Assembly (NCBI GenBank): GCA_964573995.1
Contig: CAZNLH010000011.1
Location: 1 to 64,000, forward strand
Direction: 5' to 3'
Length of the DNA: 64,000 nucleotides
From: CAZNLH01 sp964573995
GTDB taxonomy: Bacteria > Gemmatimonadota > CAZMKB01 > CAZNLH01
Part shown: positions 37,261 to 46,084 of the stretch, one piece after another
Layout: the number at the start of each line of letters is the position of its first letter
How positions within the stretch are numbered: the stretch's first letter is position 1
The notes under the pieces: model-generated
Database searches by the model: none
The model's input: the letters and a program-made list of their open reading frames with translations, nothing else
Told to the model about the DNA's origin: nothing
Position numbers and translations under genes: made by a program

Positions 37261-37878
37261 CTATACCGCAAAGGCCCCCCTCAGGAATTCCCTGGCGGCC
37301 CGGAAGGCGAGGCTTCTATGACTGAGGCTGTTTTTTTCTCCTTTGGCCATCTCCGCGAATGTCTTCCCCGACGGAGGGTGATAGAAGAGCGGATCGTAGC
37401 CGAATCCCCGCCCTTCACGAGGCCTTTCCGTTATCACCCCTTCGACCTCTCCCCGGAAGGTGCGGCTGCCGCCGCCTGCAAGGATAACGGCCACCACGCA
37501 GATGAACCTCGCCCTCCTCTCCTCCCAGGGGATGCCTTCCATCATCCGCAGGAGTTTCTCGTTGTTATCCGCGTATGTCGCGCCCTCTCCGGCAAATCTG
37601 GAGGACAGGACACCCGGACGGCCTTCAAGGGCATCGACGAAGAGGCCGGAATCGTCAGCCATGGCGACCCTGTTAGTGGCCTCATGGGCCGCCATCGCCT
37701 TGAGAATGGCATTGTCCCTCAGGGAAGAACCGGCCTCCTCGACCTCCGGGACGGAAGGGAAGGCGTCCAGCGATAGGATCGGAACCGGGAAACCTTCGAA
37801 GATCGCCCTGATCTCCTCGACCTTGTCCCGGTTCCTCGTCGCCAGGATTATACCGGGCGGATGGTCATCCCCTGCCAA
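37261..37878 (-). CDS. rdgB: XTP/dITP diphosphatase (RdgB/HAM1)
   Basis: A 205-residue enzyme that hydrolyses non-canonical purine triphosphates to keep them out of DNA. The motifs ATRNRDKVEEI (N-terminal), DDSGLFVDAL and FGYDPLF are all present. The frame is open much further upstream inside rph, but a TTG at 37878 with GGGAG just before it gives the normal family length; it overlaps rph by 14 bases. The rph-rdgB pairing is common. Last gene of the long minus-strand block. Confidence 0.9.
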   Translation of the reverse strand: MAGDDHPPGIILATRNRDKVEEIRAIFEGFPVPILSLDAFPSVPEVEEAGSSLRDNAILKAMAAHEATNRVAMADDSGLFVDALEGRPGVLSSRFAGEGATYADNNEKLLRMMEGIPWEERRARFICVVAVILAGGGSRTFRGEVEGVITERPREGRGFGYDPLFYHPPSGKTFAEMAKGEKNSLSHRSLAFRAAREFLRGAFAV

Positions 37879-38638
37879 GGCTCTCCCTCTGGACCTGTAA
37901 GATCTCCTTGATGCCCTTCTCTCCCATCTCGAGGAAGGTCTCCAGGTCACCCCGGTCGAATGGTTCTCCCTCGGCCGTTCCCTGGATCTCGACCAGTTTC
38001 CCGGACTCCGTCATCACCAGATTCATGTCCACTTCGGCCCTGGAATCCTCTTCGTAGGACAAATCGAGGAGGGGAAAGTCCGAGATTATGCCCACGCTGA
38101 CGGCCCCGATGAGTTCCTTCATGGGAGATCGCTTAACCAATCCCCCGGCCACCATCCTGGACATCGCATCGTGAAATGCGACAGAGGCGCCGTTGACCGC
38201 AGCCGTCCTCGTGCCCCCGTCCGACTGGAGGACGTCGCAGTCTATCCACACGGTTCGCTGGCCCAGGAGGCCGAGGTCGACAACGGCCCGGATCGACCGC
38301 CCGATCATGCGCTGGATCTCGAGAGTCCTCCCGGAGGCAGTCACCTTGTTCCTGTCACGTATCGCCCTCGTGCTCCCGCTTCCCGGCAGCATCGAATATT
38401 CCGACGTTACCCATCCCGAGTTCTTTCCCCTGAGGAACTGCGGGACATCATCCACGATGGTGACCGTGCAGAGGACCATGGTCCTGCCCATGGTGACCAG
38501 GCAGGAACTGAAAGGATTCTCTAGGAAGTCCCTGCGAAACGTAATGGGCCTCAATTCTTCGGGGCCCCTTCCGTCGGTCCTCAATCTCCGGCCCCCTTCA
38601 TTGCCGGTTTCCATGCTCGATTCCCTGTCGATAACCAC
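37865..38638 (-). CDS. rph: Ribonuclease PH
   Basis: A 257-residue phosphorolytic exoribonuclease trimming tRNA 3' ends. Recognised by RTDGRGPEELRP near the N-terminus and GGTRTAAVNGAS in the catalytic core. I place the start at the GTG at 38638 because AAGGAGG stands six bases before it. The ATG at 38614 would give the more usual 249 residues and cannot be excluded. Confidence 0.9.
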   Translation of the reverse strand: MVIDRESSMETGNEGGRRLRTDGRGPEELRPITFRRDFLENPFSSCLVTMGRTMVLCTVTIVDDVPQFLRGKNSGWVTSEYSMLPGSGSTRAIRDRNKVTASGRTLEIQRMIGRSIRAVVDLGLLGQRTVWIDCDVLQSDGGTRTAAVNGASVAFHDAMSRMVAGGLVKRSPMKELIGAVSVGIISDFPLLDLSYEEDSRAEVDMNLVMTESGKLVEIQGTAEGEPFDRGDLETFLEMGEKGIKEILQVQRESLGRG

Positions 38639-38669
38639 CCCGTCCTCCTTCCAGTACACCCGTCCACTA

Positions 38670-39176
38670 TCACCCCTCAGCCCGGCTCTCCCGGATCCTG
38701 TCCACGAGACCGGAGGTCGAACAACCTTCCAGATAGGGGACTACCACCACTTCTCCCCCGTCACCCTCAACGATATCCCTCCCCACGATCTCTTCCAACA
38801 CGTAGTCACCACCCTTCACAAGTACATCCGGTCTCAACTCTCTGATCAGCCTCAGCGGGGTCTCTTCTTCGAAGATAACGACCCGGTCGACGTACCTGAA
38901 GGAAGACACTATCACCGCCCTGTCACCTTGCGAGACAAAGGGCCTGCCGCCACCCTTCAAACGCCTGATCGAACTATCCGAATTGAGGCCGACGATGAGG
39001 AGATCCCCGTGGGATGCCGCCTCGCGCAACAACTCCACGTGGCCCCGATGAATTATGTCGAAACAGCCGTTCGTGAAGACCACCCTCTTCCCTTCCCTCC
39101 CGGCCCTCTCTCTCCAGTCAACCGCCCGGCGCAACGACAGGACGGCGGATTCTCCCTGTCCCCTTTCAAGTCTCAA
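38670..39176 (-). CDS. rfaE2: ADP-heptose synthase, adenylyltransferase subunit (HldE C-terminal type)
   Basis: A 168-residue nucleotidyltransferase converting heptose-1-phosphate plus ATP to ADP-heptose. TNGCFDIIHRGHVELL carries the HxGH nucleotide motif. The start is a TTG at 39176 with GAGG five bases before it, overlapping rfaE1 by 11 bases; the longer open frame would lie inside rfaE1. In E. coli the two activities are fused (HldE), here they are separate adjacent genes. It implies heptose-containing LPS. Confidence 0.9.
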   Translation of the reverse strand: MRLERGQGESAVLSLRRAVDWRERAGREGKRVVFTNGCFDIIHRGHVELLREAASHGDLLIVGLNSDSSIRRLKGGGRPFVSQGDRAVIVSSFRYVDRVVIFEEETPLRLIRELRPDVLVKGGDYVLEEIVGRDIVEGDGGEVVVVPYLEGCSTSGLVDRIRESRAEG

Positions 39177-40197
39177 TCGGACCTCTATGCCTGCGCATGG
39201 CCTCCATGATCTCCTCGCGGGTAACGGTGCGCACCCCGCGTCTCTGCACCTCGACGCTCGCGGCATAGTTGGCGAGTATGGCCCCTTCCCTGGCGGTGCC
39301 GCCCGCCGCCATAGCCAGCGTTGCGGTGCTTATGACGGTGTCGCCCGCCCCCGACACATCGTACACTTCATGGGAGATTGCGGGCACCCGCGTGAAGGCG
39401 CCGTCCTCGTCGAGGAGAATCATGCCGTCTTCACCACGTGTAAGGAGGATGTTCTTGCTCTCCGTCCTTACCTTGAGGCTCTTCATAAGGCCTTCGAGGC
39501 CGGGACTCCCCGGCTGAAACGAGCCGAAGGCGTGCTCCATTTCACGAAGATTGGGCTTGAATAAAGTCACGCCACGGTACTCGAAGAAGTTCCTGAACTT
39601 TGGATCGACGGAAATCACAAGCCCCCTTTCCCTGGCCATCGAGACAGCATCCCGGATGACCCCGGGCGACAGCGTCCCCTTGTTGTAATCCTGCAGGATG
39701 ATTGCAGCGGACGACCTGAGTGCTCCCTCAAGGACCCCGATTATCCTTTCCGCCACCTCGCCCTTGACATCTTCGCTCTCCTCCCTGTCCACACGTACCA
39801 CCTGCTGAGTATCCGCGAAGACACGGGTCTTCCTTGTCGTGGGACGCCCCCCGTCACAGATGAGGGTATCGACGGATAAGCCCGCTTCTTCCAGTTTGCC
39901 TCGGAGTTCATCTCCGGACTCGTCATCGCCCACCACCCCTACAAGCACGGCCTCCCCCCCGAGAGCGGCGATATTCACGGCCGCATTGGCGGCTCCTCCC
40001 AACATGACCGTTTCTTCCCTTATCCTGCAGACCGGCACGGGCGCCTCCGGTGAAATCCGCTGGACATTGCCCCACAAGTACACGTCCAGTATGACGTCCC
40101 CAAGTACCACCACCCGCGTTGAGCCGAACTTCCGGCACAACTCTCCAACCCTCTCTTCCCCGGGGAGCGTGAGAGGCTCCCGGTATCCCGATCTCAT
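39166..40197 (-). CDS. rfaE1: Heptose-7-phosphate kinase (HldE N-terminal type)
   Basis: A 343-residue PfkB-family kinase making heptose-1,7-bisphosphate for ADP-heptose. LGGAANAAVNIAALG (substrate-binding glycines) and SGAGDT (catalytic Asp) are visible. The ATG overlaps the glgA stop by four bases (ATGA), so translation is coupled. Confidence 0.9.
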   Translation of the reverse strand: MRSGYREPLTLPGEERVGELCRKFGSTRVVVLGDVILDVYLWGNVQRISPEAPVPVCRIREETVMLGGAANAAVNIAALGGEAVLVGVVGDDESGDELRGKLEEAGLSVDTLICDGGRPTTRKTRVFADTQQVVRVDREESEDVKGEVAERIIGVLEGALRSSAAIILQDYNKGTLSPGVIRDAVSMARERGLVISVDPKFRNFFEYRGVTLFKPNLREMEHAFGSFQPGSPGLEGLMKSLKVRTESKNILLTRGEDGMILLDEDGAFTRVPAISHEVYDVSGAGDTVISTATLAMAAGGTAREGAILANYAASVEVQRRGVRTVTREEIMEAMRRHRGPIET

Positions 40198-41678
40198 GAT
40201 CTCACCCCGTCCTTTACCTTTCGGGCCATATTACGGTAGATTTCCAGGTAGCGTCCCGCAGACGCCCTCCAGGAATAATTCCCTCTCATCCCGTTCATCA
40301 TGATCTCGCGCCAGCCTTCCCTCTTGTGATATGCCTTGAGCGCCCTATCAAAGGCCCTCAGGAGCGATGAAGGGGAAAACTCCTCGAACAGAAAACCGTT
40401 TCGCTTGCCGCCCTCATCGATAATGGTGTCCGCCAGGCCACCCGTCTTCCTGGCCAGGGGGACCGCCCCGTAACGCATTGCGATCATCTGGCCCAGGCCA
40501 CAAGGTTCATACCTCGAAGGCATCATGAAGATATCACACCCCCCGTAGATTAAATGTGCGAGCGGATCGTCGAAGTCCAACCTTACAAACAACCTGTCCG
40601 GATACCTCGCTTTCAGCCCCAGAAAGAGTTCTTCGTAACGCCTCTCACCCCTCCCAAGCACTACCATAAATACTCCGGATTCCATTATCCGATCCGCCGC
40701 CGCCTCTATCAAGTCGAATCCCTTCTGCCCGGCAAGCCGGGAGACTATGCCCACCAACGGAATCCCCTCCTCATAATCGAGCCCGCAGACCTTCATCAAG
40801 GTGCGCTTCACGCTTTCCCTCTCCTCCCAATCTCCAGGGCCGATGGCCTCGGGCAGGTAGGAATCAGCGGCCGGGTTCCATTGTTGAACATCTATTCCGT
40901 TCAAGACTCCGACCAGACTGTCCGCACGACTCTTTAGTACCCCTTCCATGCCGAACCCGTATTCCTCCGTCTGGATCTCCCTGCTGTAACTCGGGCTGAC
41001 CGTCGTGATAAGGTCCGAAAAGAGGATCCCCCCCTTGAGGTAAGATATCTTGCCGTAGAATTCAAGCCCTCCCTCGGTAACATACAACCCCTCCGGCAGC
41101 CCGATCTCCCCGAGCATCCACTGGGGAAAGGTGCCCTGGTAAGCGATGTTGTGGATGGTGAAAAGGACTTGCGTCGACCTGAAACAGGGATCGTCACGGT
41201 AACATGTCTTGAGGAAGACTGGTAGAAGAGCAGTCTGCCAGTCATTACAGTGGATGATATCGGGAGGGTTGCCTTCCAGGCGGATAAGTTCTATGACAGC
41301 GCGGGGGAAGAAGGCAAAGCGGACCGCATTGTCAGGGTAGGGAATGCCCCCTTCATCGTACAGGCCGTCCCTTCCAAAGAGGTCCGGCTGATCGATCAGG
41401 CGAACCGATACGCCCGAAATGGCACCGGACCTTAGGACACCACACCGTCTCTCTTCCCCGCCGAGCGGAACCTGAAGGACGGCCGATTCCGAGAGGAGCG
41501 GGTACTTCTCCCTGTTGATACACTTGTAAGCGGGGAGAAAGACCGATACGTCGTGACCCAGGTCCGCAAGGGCCTGCGGCAGTGATCCGGCCACGTCGGC
41601 CAGCCCGCCCGTCTTGACAAGCGGCGAAGCCTCGGAGGAGACATAAACTATCTTGAGTTTCTCAGCAGGCCTTGCCAT
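40194..41678 (-). CDS. glgA: Glycogen synthase (ADP-glucose type)
   Basis: A 494-residue GT5 enzyme elongating alpha-1,4-glucan from ADP-glucose. KTGGLADVAGSLPQAL near the N-terminus is the KxGGL nucleotide motif, and SRYEPCGLGQ in the C-terminal half is the E-x7-E-type motif. The start is ATG at 41678 with AGAGG two bases before it, overlapping the galT stop by three codons. glgB, glgC and glgP are not in the window. Confidence 0.9.
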   Translation of the reverse strand: MARPAEKLKIVYVSSEASPLVKTGGLADVAGSLPQALADLGHDVSVFLPAYKCINREKYPLLSESAVLQVPLGGEERRCGVLRSGAISGVSVRLIDQPDLFGRDGLYDEGGIPYPDNAVRFAFFPRAVIELIRLEGNPPDIIHCNDWQTALLPVFLKTCYRDDPCFRSTQVLFTIHNIAYQGTFPQWMLGEIGLPEGLYVTEGGLEFYGKISYLKGGILFSDLITTVSPSYSREIQTEEYGFGMEGVLKSRADSLVGVLNGIDVQQWNPAADSYLPEAIGPGDWEERESVKRTLMKVCGLDYEEGIPLVGIVSRLAGQKGFDLIEAAADRIMESGVFMVVLGRGERRYEELFLGLKARYPDRLFVRLDFDDPLAHLIYGGCDIFMMPSRYEPCGLGQMIAMRYGAVPLARKTGGLADTIIDEGGKRNGFLFEEFSPSSLLRAFDRALKAYHKREGWREIMMNGMRGNYSWRASAGRYLEIYRNMARKVKDGVRS

Positions 41679-41683
41679 GACCT

Positions 41684-42688
41684 CTATGACTTTATGTCGA
41701 GATCTCTCATGTACCGCGCTGCCTCCTCTGGAGGAGTAGGGTTGATATAGAACCCCGATCCCCATTCGAACCCGGCGACCTTGGTGAGTTTCGGCATGAT
41801 CTCGATATGCCAGTGGAAGTAAGGATAATCACCATCTTCCAGGGGAGAAGAATGTATGATTAGGTTGTAGGGGGGTGAATTCAATGAACGCTTGATCCTC
41901 GTGAGCGTGTCCTTGATGATCTCCGCCAGGGAGGGCACCGTGTCGTCATCTATACGGCCTAACTGGAACTGGTGACGTAGTGGAATAATCCACGTCTCGA
42001 AGGGAAACCGTGAGGCATAGGCCTCCAGTGAGACAAAACGATCGTTCCTGTTGACCACGCGCTCCCCGTCGTTCATTTCCTGTCGTATGATGTCACAGTA
42101 TATACACCGCTCCTTATAATCGAAGTATCTCCTTGAACCGTCCAATTCCTCCTGGACCCTCTTCGGGACCGTCGGCGTGGCAATCAACTGGCAGTGGGTG
42201 TGTTCAAGAGACGCCCCTGCCGCCTGCCCATGGTTCTTGAAGATCAGAATATTCCTAAAACGCGTGTCCCTTTTCAGGTCGTTGATCCGCTCCCTAATGA
42301 CTCGGATGACACTGGAGATCTGCTCTACCGGCAGGTCCACAAGGTCAAGTCGATGGTCCGGCGTCTCTATGATGACCTCGTGCGCGCCCACACCGTTCAT
42401 CCTGTCGTAGAGGCCTATCCCACGCTTGTCGAGGTCTCCTTCGATCTGCAGAACGGGGTACTTGTTCGGCACCACCCTCACCGACCAGCCTGGAGTGTTG
42501 GGGGGGGTGCCATCAGAACGTATCGCGGTGATTTCAGGTGGGGTCTCTCCCTCATTGCCGGGACAGAATGGACAAAAACCACCCCTCTTCTTCTCTTCGA
42601 CCGCCCCGAAATCGGAGGGACGCCTCCCTCGGTCCGTGGCTATTATGACCCACCTCCCGACAACGGGATCCCTCCTCAGTTCCGGCAT
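41684..42688 (-). CDS. galT: Galactose-1-phosphate uridylyltransferase
   Basis: A 334-residue HIT-superfamily enzyme exchanging UMP between UDP-glucose and galactose-1-phosphate. The catalytic signature is HTHCQLIATP, with zinc-binding CPFC and CIYC pairs. The length fits. GGAGGAATC precedes the ATG. Next to glgA, the likely role is sugar-nucleotide or storage-glucan metabolism. Confidence 0.9.
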   Translation of the reverse strand: MPELRRDPVVGRWVIIATDRGRRPSDFGAVEEKKRGGFCPFCPGNEGETPPEITAIRSDGTPPNTPGWSVRVVPNKYPVLQIEGDLDKRGIGLYDRMNGVGAHEVIIETPDHRLDLVDLPVEQISSVIRVIRERINDLKRDTRFRNILIFKNHGQAAGASLEHTHCQLIATPTVPKRVQEELDGSRRYFDYKERCIYCDIIRQEMNDGERVVNRNDRFVSLEAYASRFPFETWIIPLRHQFQLGRIDDDTVPSLAEIIKDTLTRIKRSLNSPPYNLIIHSSPLEDGDYPYFHWHIEIMPKLTKVAGFEWGSGFYINPTPPEEAARYMRDLDIKS

Positions 42689-42836
42689 GATTCCTCCAGA
42701 TTGCTCCCGGCACAGAAGTGAAGCATTCTCATTATTCCAAGTCCCTCAAACCTTACCACGGATGAGGAAGAGGCCCGGTCCTCCTGGCCGCCCGGGTAAC
42801 GGGAACTTACGCAACTGAGCACTAACATCCCCTTCC

Positions 42837-43424
42837 TCATCCGGCAGAGGTCGTGTCGTCCCGAGAAAAGAGGACATGGTGCATTGCTACTCCGTAACTC
42901 GTTGTAGAGGCGATCAAGAAGAAAAGGCCGCCGGCTATCAAGTAACTGTAAGCCCACTCCCACCTGAGGGTATAAGATAATATCAAGAGCGCCATGAAAT
43001 GGGTCGTCACCTTCCCCAGCCAATTGGAAGACAGGACTACCTTCCTATTACCCACCAGCAGTGAGCCGGCGACAATGATCAAGAGGTCGCGCCCGATCAC
43101 CACGACGACCAGCCATACCGGGAATCCCCTGAGCGTAACGAGGAGGATGATCATGGCCCCGATGCAAATCTTATCCGCCAGTGGGTCGAGGATCTTGCCC
43201 AAACTCGACTCGACTCCCGTTCTCCTGGCGATAATACCGTCCAGGACATCCGACATCGCCGCAACGAGCATCAGGGAGACGGCTATTACGTTGTCCGATC
43301 CCCTCCCCCTCCTCAGAAAATGATAAATAGGAGGAATAAGGAGGACCCTCGACACGGACAGGAGGTTGGAAATCGTCCATATCCTGAGCCTGTTGATGTG
43401 TGTCGCTCCTGTCCACCCCCCCAT
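42837..43424 (-). CDS. pgsA: CDP-alcohol phosphatidyltransferase, PgsA-like
   Basis: A 195-residue inner-membrane enzyme with about five membrane segments. The D-x2-DG-x2-AR-x8-9-G-x3-D-x3-D signature is complete in SDVLDGIIARRTGVESSLGK plus LDPLAD. PgsA makes phosphatidylglycerol phosphate; a related CDP-alcohol transferase is possible. 14 bases after recN. Confidence 0.85.
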   Translation of the reverse strand: MGGWTGATHINRLRIWTISNLLSVSRVLLIPPIYHFLRRGRGSDNVIAVSLMLVAAMSDVLDGIIARRTGVESSLGKILDPLADKICIGAMIILLVTLRGFPVWLVVVVIGRDLLIIVAGSLLVGNRKVVLSSNWLGKVTTHFMALLILSYTLRWEWAYSYLIAGGLFFLIASTTSYGVAMHHVLFSRDDTTSAG

Positions 43425-43438
43425 GCTATCAACTCTCT

Positions 43439-45121
43439 TTAGGAACCTTTTCTCTTACTACCCAGCAACTCGCCGGCATGACGTCTCGAGGCCATGCTGC
43501 GCGCATTACCTCCCATCATTCGGACGATCTCCCCGACCCTGCTATCGCCTCGAAGTTCTTCGATTCGAACGCTGGCCCTCCCTCCGGTTACGAACTTTTT
43601 CACTGAAAAGTGGTGATCGGCACGGGCAGCAATCTGTGGAAGATGCGTAATAACGAATACCTGCCTGCCCCGGGATACCTTGTGCAGTTTCCGTCCAACC
43701 GCGTGGGCCGTCTGTCCCCCGATCCCCGAGTCCACCTCGTCGAATATCAGGGTGGGAACGGATTCGTTCCGTGCCTGTAATGCCCTCAGGGCGAGCATGA
43801 TCCTCGACAGTTCTCCACCCGAAACGACGCCCGATAGGGGCTTGAGCGACTCACCGGTATTGGTAGAGATGAGAAACGATACGCGCTCGGCGCCCAGGCC
43901 GTCCACCACGCCATGCTCCCTTGGCGAGATCTCTATGCTGAAAGCAGCCTGCTCCATCCCCAATTCTCTCAGGCCGTTCACGACCTCTTTCTCCAACGCG
44001 GGGGCCCGATCCACCCGCAGGTCGGTCAGCATACCGGCCTCCCGGAGGAGTTCAGACTTCAATTCCTTCAAGCGCTCCTCCAGTTCCGCAACCATTGAAC
44101 TGTCCGATTCGAGGGCCTCTATCTCCTCACATGCCCTCCTCCGGTACTCGATCACTTCCAAGATCGTAGACCCGTATTTTTTCTTCATCCTCCTGACCAA
44201 CTCGCGCCTCTCCAACAACTCCTCGAGGCGAGATGGATCGTGGACCAGTTTCTCATGGTATATCCTCAAGTGTTCGGACAACTCATCTATCTGAAAACAG
44301 CAACCTTCGAGTTCCCCTGCCAATACCAAGAGTTCCTCATCGCTTCGCCCGGCCTCCTCAAGCGCCTTGACGGACGACTTAAGGCCAGCCATGATGGAAC
44401 CCTCTTCTCCGCTCAATCGCACGAGGACACCTCCACACAGGCGATGCAGGCGCTCGAAGTCCTGCATGATCCCGATAGATTTTTCCAGATCCTTATCCTC
44501 ACCCTCCTTGAGGTCTGCTTTGTCTATATCATCAACCGCATACCGGAGGTCACTCACCCTTCTACTAACCTCCTCGCAACCCCTCAGGAGTCCATCCCGT
44601 TCCCTCTCGACGGCCTTGATCTCCCTGTAAAGCCTCCCAACTCGGTCCCTGAGATCCATCGCCCCGGCATATTCATCGAGGAGATCAAGTTGTCTTGAGG
44701 GCCTTAGCAGGCCCTGGTGCATGTACTGTCCGTGGATATCGCACAGGCATTCACCGATCTTTGCCAGCGAGGCAGAGGTGGACATCATGCCGTTGATAAA
44801 ACACCTCCCCCCGCCAGAGGCGTATATATCCCTCCTCAGGATCAATCCTCCATCGCAGAGTTCTATTCCAATGGAATCCATCAGAAGAGACAATTCAACG
44901 CCGGGACAATCCACGCGGAATAACCCCTCGATTACCGCCTTTGCCGCCCCCGATCTCACCTTCAGGCCGGAGGCCCTCTTGCCGAGCAACGTCGAGATGG
45001 CGTCAACCACCATGGATTTTCCCGCGCCCGTCTCGCCCGTCAATACGTTGAGGCCTGCGTGGAATTCTACTTCCACCCGGTCCATGATGGCGAAATTTTC
45101 GATATGGAGCGATCTCAGCAC
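43439..45121 (-). CDS. recN: DNA repair protein RecN
   Basis: A 560-residue SMC-like ATPase of double-strand-break repair. Walker A GETGAGKSM lies near the N-terminus, a long coiled coil fills the centre, and Walker B TLIFDEVDSGIGG stands in the C-terminal head. The GTG start overlaps the nadK stop by seven bases and has GGGG-rich sequence before it. Length usual. Confidence 0.95.
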   Translation of the reverse strand: MLRSLHIENFAIMDRVEVEFHAGLNVLTGETGAGKSMVVDAISTLLGKRASGLKVRSGAAKAVIEGLFRVDCPGVELSLLMDSIGIELCDGGLILRRDIYASGGGRCFINGMMSTSASLAKIGECLCDIHGQYMHQGLLRPSRQLDLLDEYAGAMDLRDRVGRLYREIKAVERERDGLLRGCEEVSRRVSDLRYAVDDIDKADLKEGEDKDLEKSIGIMQDFERLHRLCGGVLVRLSGEEGSIMAGLKSSVKALEEAGRSDEELLVLAGELEGCCFQIDELSEHLRIYHEKLVHDPSRLEELLERRELVRRMKKKYGSTILEVIEYRRRACEEIEALESDSSMVAELEERLKELKSELLREAGMLTDLRVDRAPALEKEVVNGLRELGMEQAAFSIEISPREHGVVDGLGAERVSFLISTNTGESLKPLSGVVSGGELSRIMLALRALQARNESVPTLIFDEVDSGIGGQTAHAVGRKLHKVSRGRQVFVITHLPQIAARADHHFSVKKFVTGGRASVRIEELRGDSRVGEIVRMMGGNARSMASRRHAGELLGSKRKGS

Positions 45122-46008
45122 GCCTTCCCCTCCCGTGAATTCCCCTCTCTACCACCCCATTTCAGTTTGCTCTTCAGCAGAGAAAAGAATGTCCTGCCGA
45201 ACGGCCTTACCAGTCTGATGCGATACTCGGCCCGTGAAATGACAACCTGCCTTCCGATCCGGAGAGATTCCCCTACCTGTCCATCGACGGTCAACATGAT
45301 ATCCTTGGCCCGGTTGGCCTCGTCTCCGAGGTCTACCGTCAATGGCCAGTCGTCCTGGATGATAAACGGCCTGACCGCGAGTGTGTGCGGACAAATAGGC
45401 GTGACAAGGATGAGGTTCATGGTAGGGAAGATTATCGGTCCGCCGGCCGACAGCGAATAGCCGGTCGATCCTGTGGGGGTCGATGCAATGATACCGTCAG
45501 CCTTGAACGTCCCGACCTCCTCGTCGGACACGTAGACGGTGAGGTCGATTATCCTGGAGAACGCCCCCTTGCTGATCACCACGTCGTTGAGCCCGTAAAG
45601 CGTCCGCCGCTCATCTCGCGACCCGACGGCCTCCACCTTCAGCACCATCCGGTCTTCCGTCGAATAATCGCCGGATATAATCTTGTCAAGGCTGGGGAAT
45701 AACTCTTCAAGAGAGGAGGTCGTAAGAAAACCCAATCCGCCGAGGTTGATGCCAAAGATAGGAATGCCAGAATCTCCCACCCGGCGCGCAACTGATAGGA
45801 GTGTACCGTCTCCTCCCAGGGCCGCCACCAGATCAACTCCATCGATTGTATCCGTGGAACTGAAAGAGGTGTATCTCCTCCCTGTTCGTTGGTGCAATTC
45901 ATGGTCGACTACCACCCCCACCCCCCTTTCTTTGCACCAATCCAGGAGTTTCGTTACCACGGATGGTGTGTTCACGTGGCTGAAATTGGCGATGATTCCC
46001 AGCCTCAT
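45115..46008 (-). CDS. nadK: NAD kinase
   Basis: A 297-residue kinase forming NADP from NAD. ALGGDGTLLSVARRV carries the GGDGT ATP motif, and STPTGSTGYSLSAGGPI the NAD-binding glycine loop. The ATG at 46008 is the best start, with GAGG ten bases before it; the open frame continues ten codons upstream. The nadK-recN order is common in many bacteria. Confidence 0.95.
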   Translation of the reverse strand: MRLGIIANFSHVNTPSVVTKLLDWCKERGVGVVVDHELHQRTGRRYTSFSSTDTIDGVDLVAALGGDGTLLSVARRVGDSGIPIFGINLGGLGFLTTSSLEELFPSLDKIISGDYSTEDRMVLKVEAVGSRDERRTLYGLNDVVISKGAFSRIIDLTVYVSDEEVGTFKADGIIASTPTGSTGYSLSAGGPIIFPTMNLILVTPICPHTLAVRPFIIQDDWPLTVDLGDEANRAKDIMLTVDGQVGESLRIGRQVVISRAEYRIRLVRPFGRTFFSLLKSKLKWGGREGNSREGKAC

Positions 46009-46084
46009 TCGTCTCTTTCCTCGTTCAAATGAGATCAATCCCGACCGTCACGATACCGATCGCACATGGACCAACAAGGGGGGA

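Noticed and set aside
38193..39209. Plus-strand 338-codon ORF opposite rph and rfaE2
   Set aside because: Crosses two real genes on the other strand and has no recognisable domain.
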